Of a stretch of 64,000 nt of DNA, positions 61,759 to 64,000 are shown piece after piece; position 1 is the first letter of the stretch, and each line of letters opens with the position of its first letter. A program made the position numbers and the translations under genes. The stretch is taken from the NCBI RefSeq assembly GCF_000173075.1, contig NZ_ABVL01000014.1, forward strand, positions 62,001 to 126,000, in the 5' to 3' direction. Origin of the DNA: Chthoniobacter flavus Ellin428 (lineage in GTDB: Bacteria; Verrucomicrobiota; Verrucomicrobiia; Chthoniobacterales; Chthoniobacteraceae). The notes under the pieces are model-generated. The model did no database searches and had not been told where the DNA came from. It saw only the letters and a program-made list of their open reading frames with translations.

Positions 61759-63055
61759 CCGGCGGTCGCACCACTCCCGAGCGCGCCGGTCGCTCGATCC
61801 CCGAGCGCTTCGACGATGCCGGCAAATCGGTGCGGGCCACCGAAGGCAGATCGATGGTAAACGTCGTGCCTGCGCCAAGCCCCGGGCTCGCTCCAGTGAG
61901 CGTGCCATCGTGTAATTCCACAATCCCACGCGCGATGGCCAGGCCGAGGCCGAGACCACCATGTTTGCGATTCGTCTCGCGGCCGGCCTGCTCGAAGGGA
62001 TGAAAGATGCGCTCCATCGATTCCTGCGTGAGGCCGACGCCGCTATCGCTGATCCGCACCGCGATCCGACCCGGGGCCGGATTCGTGGTCTCGATTTCGA
62101 TGTGCCCATCCTGCGGCGTAAACTTGGCCGCATTGCGCAGGATGTTCCAAAAAACCTGCAGCAACCGGTCGCGATCGCCTTCCATCCGCGTTTCCTGCGC
62201 GCGGAGGTGAAGCGCGGGCAACGGGCCCATGAGCTGGCCATCGATGCCCGCCGTGCGCACCGCTTCCGTCAGGAGCAGGTGCAGATCGAGCGGCCGCAAT
62301 TCGATCTCGAACTTGCCGCGCGTGAGCCGCGTGAGATCGAGCAGATCCGAGATGAGCCGCGCCTGCATGTGCGCGTTGCGATCGATGAGGTCGAAATCGC
62401 TCCGCACTTCCTCGGTCAACGTCTTGTCCTTCAATCGATCGGCCACGCAATAACTGATCGCGCTGAGCGGGCCGCGTAATTCGTGGCTGAGCACGGCGAG
62501 GAAATAATCCTTCGTCCGGTTCAATTCATCCGCGGCTTCGTGGGCCCGGCGCTCGGCCTCGTAGAGATTGCGCAATTCCCCTTGGGCGGCGTCGCGCATG
62601 AGCAAGGCGCGGTGCAGGTAGCCGGCGCAGAAGCTGATGACCAGGCCTTCGACCACCGACATGGCGAAGGTGATGGTCGCCGCGGAGGAGTGGATGTGAA
62701 ACGAGTAGCGGGGGAGGAAGAAGAAATAGTTTCCGAGAAGCGTGCCGACGAGGGTGGAGAAAATGCCCGGCCCACGCCCGAGCAGAAATGCACTGACCGC
62801 CGCGGCGAGGACGAAAAAGAGCATCCGCGACGAGTTCGCCAGGCTGGCGTCAAAAATCCAGCGGGTGAGAAAGGCAATGAGAGTAAGCCCCAAGGCACAG
62901 CCATATGCCGGAGGGGGATGGCGAAACACCGGGCCAACGCGTGATGACCGGTGTTTCTCGCGATGGCAGATCGGCTGATGGAGTTGCCATGTATTTGCAA
63001 AGTAAAGCAGCACTCGGTGCAACACGCTAGTGGCATTTGTTCTAAAACAACCCAT
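61745..63055 (-). CDS. Sensor histidine kinase with DUF4118-like membrane domain
   Basis: 436 residues. Three to four N-terminal helices (about 55-150) with LAAAVSAFLLGRGPGIFSTLVGTLLGNYFF, matching the DUF4118/KdpD-type sensing domain. Then HisKA with the H-box FLAVLSHELRGPLSAI, HATPase N-box NILRNAAKF, G1 ISDSGVGL and G2 GGLGLGLAI. No receiver; a separate response regulator must exist elsewhere. The start is uncertain; 63055 is the only upstream ATG and the first 40 residues look unlike a protein end. Confidence 0.85.
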   Translation of the reverse strand: MGCFRTNATSVLHRVLLYFANTWQLHQPICHREKHRSSRVGPVFRHPPPAYGCALGLTLIAFLTRWIFDASLANSSRMLFFVLAAAVSAFLLGRGPGIFSTLVGTLLGNYFFFLPRYSFHIHSSAATITFAMSVVEGLVISFCAGYLHRALLMRDAAQGELRNLYEAERRAHEAADELNRTKDYFLAVLSHELRGPLSAISYCVADRLKDKTLTEEVRSDFDLIDRNAHMQARLISDLLDLTRLTRGKFEIELRPLDLHLLLTEAVRTAGIDGQLMGPLPALHLRAQETRMEGDRDRLLQVFWNILRNAAKFTPQDGHIEIETTNPAPGRIAVRISDSGVGLTQESMERIFHPFEQAGRETNRKHGGLGLGLAIARGIVELHDGTLTGASPGLGAGTTFTIDLPSVARTDLPASSKRSGIERPARSGVVRPPVSVG

Positions 63056-63110
63056 CTCATCCGCGGGAGTGCGGATTACTTAGCAAAGGAAGATTTCACC
63101 GCGGAGAGAG

Positions 63111-63229
63111 CGGAATGACGAATGACGAATGAATGCCAAAGCACAAATGCCCAAGCGGTCATTCGGCATTCAATGTGACCTTCTGCCTTCCGCGTTCGTT
63201 ACCGTCTCCGCAGGATCATTCGTCATTCC
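63111..63229. repeat. aatgacgaatg-type repeat (family C), about 120 bp
   Basis: ggaatgacgaatgacgaatg and aatgcc (63112-63136) are matched by ggcattc (63166-63172) and by atcattcgtcattcc (63215-63229) in inverse. Lies in the 176-base gap between the kinase start and the dehydrogenase. Confidence 0.55.
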
Positions 63230-63231
63230 CC

Positions 63232-64000
63232 TCACGCCACCTCGACGACCGCCTTGATCACACCCGTCTCCGGCCTCAACCAGCCGGGGAAGGCGTCGAT
63301 CATCGTATCGAACGCGGCGTGGTGCGTGATCCACGGGACGGTGTCGATCCTGCCTTCCTCGATGAGCGCGATGATGCGCTTGAAATCGGGTGGCAGCGCA
63401 TTGCGTGAGGCCATGATCGAGACTTCGCGGCGGTGCATGATTGGCGAATGCAGGAAGCTGACCTCCTGCTGGGTGATGCCGACGTAGACAAGCCGGCCGG
63501 CGAAAGCGCAATACGCGAGCGCGGCGGACATGGATTTGTTGCTGCCAGTGGCATCGATGACCACGTCGGCGAGTTGACCATTGGTGATGGCGCTGAGCTG
63601 CTCGACCGCGGCGGCTTCTCCGCCGGGCGTGAGCTCGATGGTATCGGGTACGCCCATCTTCTCGCGGACAAACGCGAGTCGGCCGGCATTCATATCCATG
63701 ACGATGGTGCGCGCGCCGCTGAGTTTCGCAAACTCGATGGCGGAAAGCCCGATCGGTCCCGCGCCGATGACGAGCACATGCTCACCGGCCTGCGACGCGC
63801 CGCGATTCACGGCATGGCAGCCGATGGCCAGCGTCTCGACGAGCGCGAGTTGATCGAAGGTGAGCTGGCGAGAGATGTGTAGCTTGCGCGCGGGCAGCAC
63901 GTAACGCTCTGCCAGGCCGCCATCGCACATCACGCCGAGCGTCTTGTTGTGCTCGCAGCAGTTCGTGTGGCCGCGACGGCAGGCGTAGCACTTCTGGCAA
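63232..64000 (-). CDS. Zinc-dependent alcohol dehydrogenase family protein, cut by the window end
   Basis: The C-terminal 256 residues are in the window. Visible: structural zinc cysteines (CQKCYACRRGHTNCC), Rossmann motif VLVIGAGPIGLSAIEFAKL, and VVIDATGSNKSMSAAL. Medium-chain dehydrogenase of the L-threonine/sorbitol type (possibly galactonate-like), NAD-linked. The N-terminus with the catalytic zinc ligand lies beyond 64000. Substrate unknown. Confidence 0.85.
   Translation of the reverse strand, partial: CQKCYACRRGHTNCCEHNKTLGVMCDGGLAERYVLPARKLHISRQLTFDQLALVETLAIGCHAVNRGASQAGEHVLVIGAGPIGLSAIEFAKLSGARTIVMDMNAGRLAFVREKMGVPDTIELTPGGEAAAVEQLSAITNGQLADVVIDATGSNKSMSAALAYCAFAGRLVYVGITQQEVSFLHSPIMHRREVSIMASRNALPPDFKRIIALIEEGRIDTVPWITHHAAFDTMIDAFPGWLRPETGVIKAVVEVA

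Overview
This window is most likely a chromosomal piece of a Gram-negative, high-GC member of the Verrucomicrobiota. This is an inference from gene content: a Kdo/LPS-export operon, HPr kinase with HPr and enzyme I, a KorAB ferredoxin oxidoreductase, a fused SecDF, DUF1844 and DUF4336 proteins, and many intergenic palindromes. I see no rRNA, tRNA or CRISPR array. At least six otherwise well-conserved genes (the copper ATPase, lptA, the LacI regulator, ptsI, korA, hemA) are each broken by one or more single-base indels, mostly in short homopolymers. That pattern fits residual sequencing or assembly error better than gene decay, so these genes are annotated as single reconstructed units.

Layout. 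1-3.3 kb: the end of a copper P-type ATPase and a CobW/G3E GTPase. 3.3-7.8 kb (minus): DUF1844 - kdsA - lptC-like - lptA - lptB - hpf, an outer-membrane biogenesis operon with overlapping stops and starts. 7.9-8.9 kb: a DUF4336 protein followed by a 342-bp palindromic element. 9-14.4 kb: a glycan-type locus (FAD oxidoreductase, LacI regulator with a candidate operator, divergent secreted sialidase-like protein). 14.5-14.8 kb: a MITE-like element with 8-bp target duplications. 14.9-18.3 kb: pstSCAB. 18.4-19 kb: a PIN-domain toxin-antitoxin pair. 19.7-22.8 kb: hprK - HPr - ptsI, a regulatory-type PTS with no EII nearby. 22.9-26.5 kb: a lipoprotein, an MpaA-like M14 peptidase with mpl (murein recycling), and an orphan membrane protein with a truncated tandem relative.

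26.8-29.7 kb: korBA. 29.9-31.2 kb: a secretin-N-domain protein and an esterase. 31.3-34.1 kb: yajC - secDF. 34.3-36.6 kb: a DUF1460 amidase-like protein and glgC. 36.8-39.7 kb: a thioredoxin-like protein overlapping a hybrid histidine kinase. 39.9-41.3 kb: a DUF1326/DUF2182 pair. 41.4-46.8 kb: methyltransferase, acetyltransferase, orphan membrane proteins, a GH18-like secreted protein and a secreted alkaline-phosphatase-superfamily enzyme. 47.3-47.5 kb: second MITE copy. 48-51.8 kb: an MbfA-like iron exporter, glmS and small envelope proteins. 52.7-56.2 kb: a bacterial NHEJ set (Ku, a PE-ligase LigD and a separate LigD-type polymerase). 56.4-58.3 kb: two tandem M50 site-2-protease paralogues, one of which has lost its zinc/catalytic motif. 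58.6-61.4 kb: a cytochrome c assembly/HemX-like protein with hemA and hemC. 61.4-64 kb: a sensor kinase and the start of a zinc alcohol dehydrogenase.

The most striking non-coding structure is a pair of MITE-like elements (14530-14821 and 47288-47514). They share about 20-bp terminal inverted repeats but have different interiors. Each has a perfect, different 8-bp target duplication, and each sits at the same position inside a pre-existing host palindromic repeat. Several further families of intergenic palindromes recur across the window, often between convergent genes.
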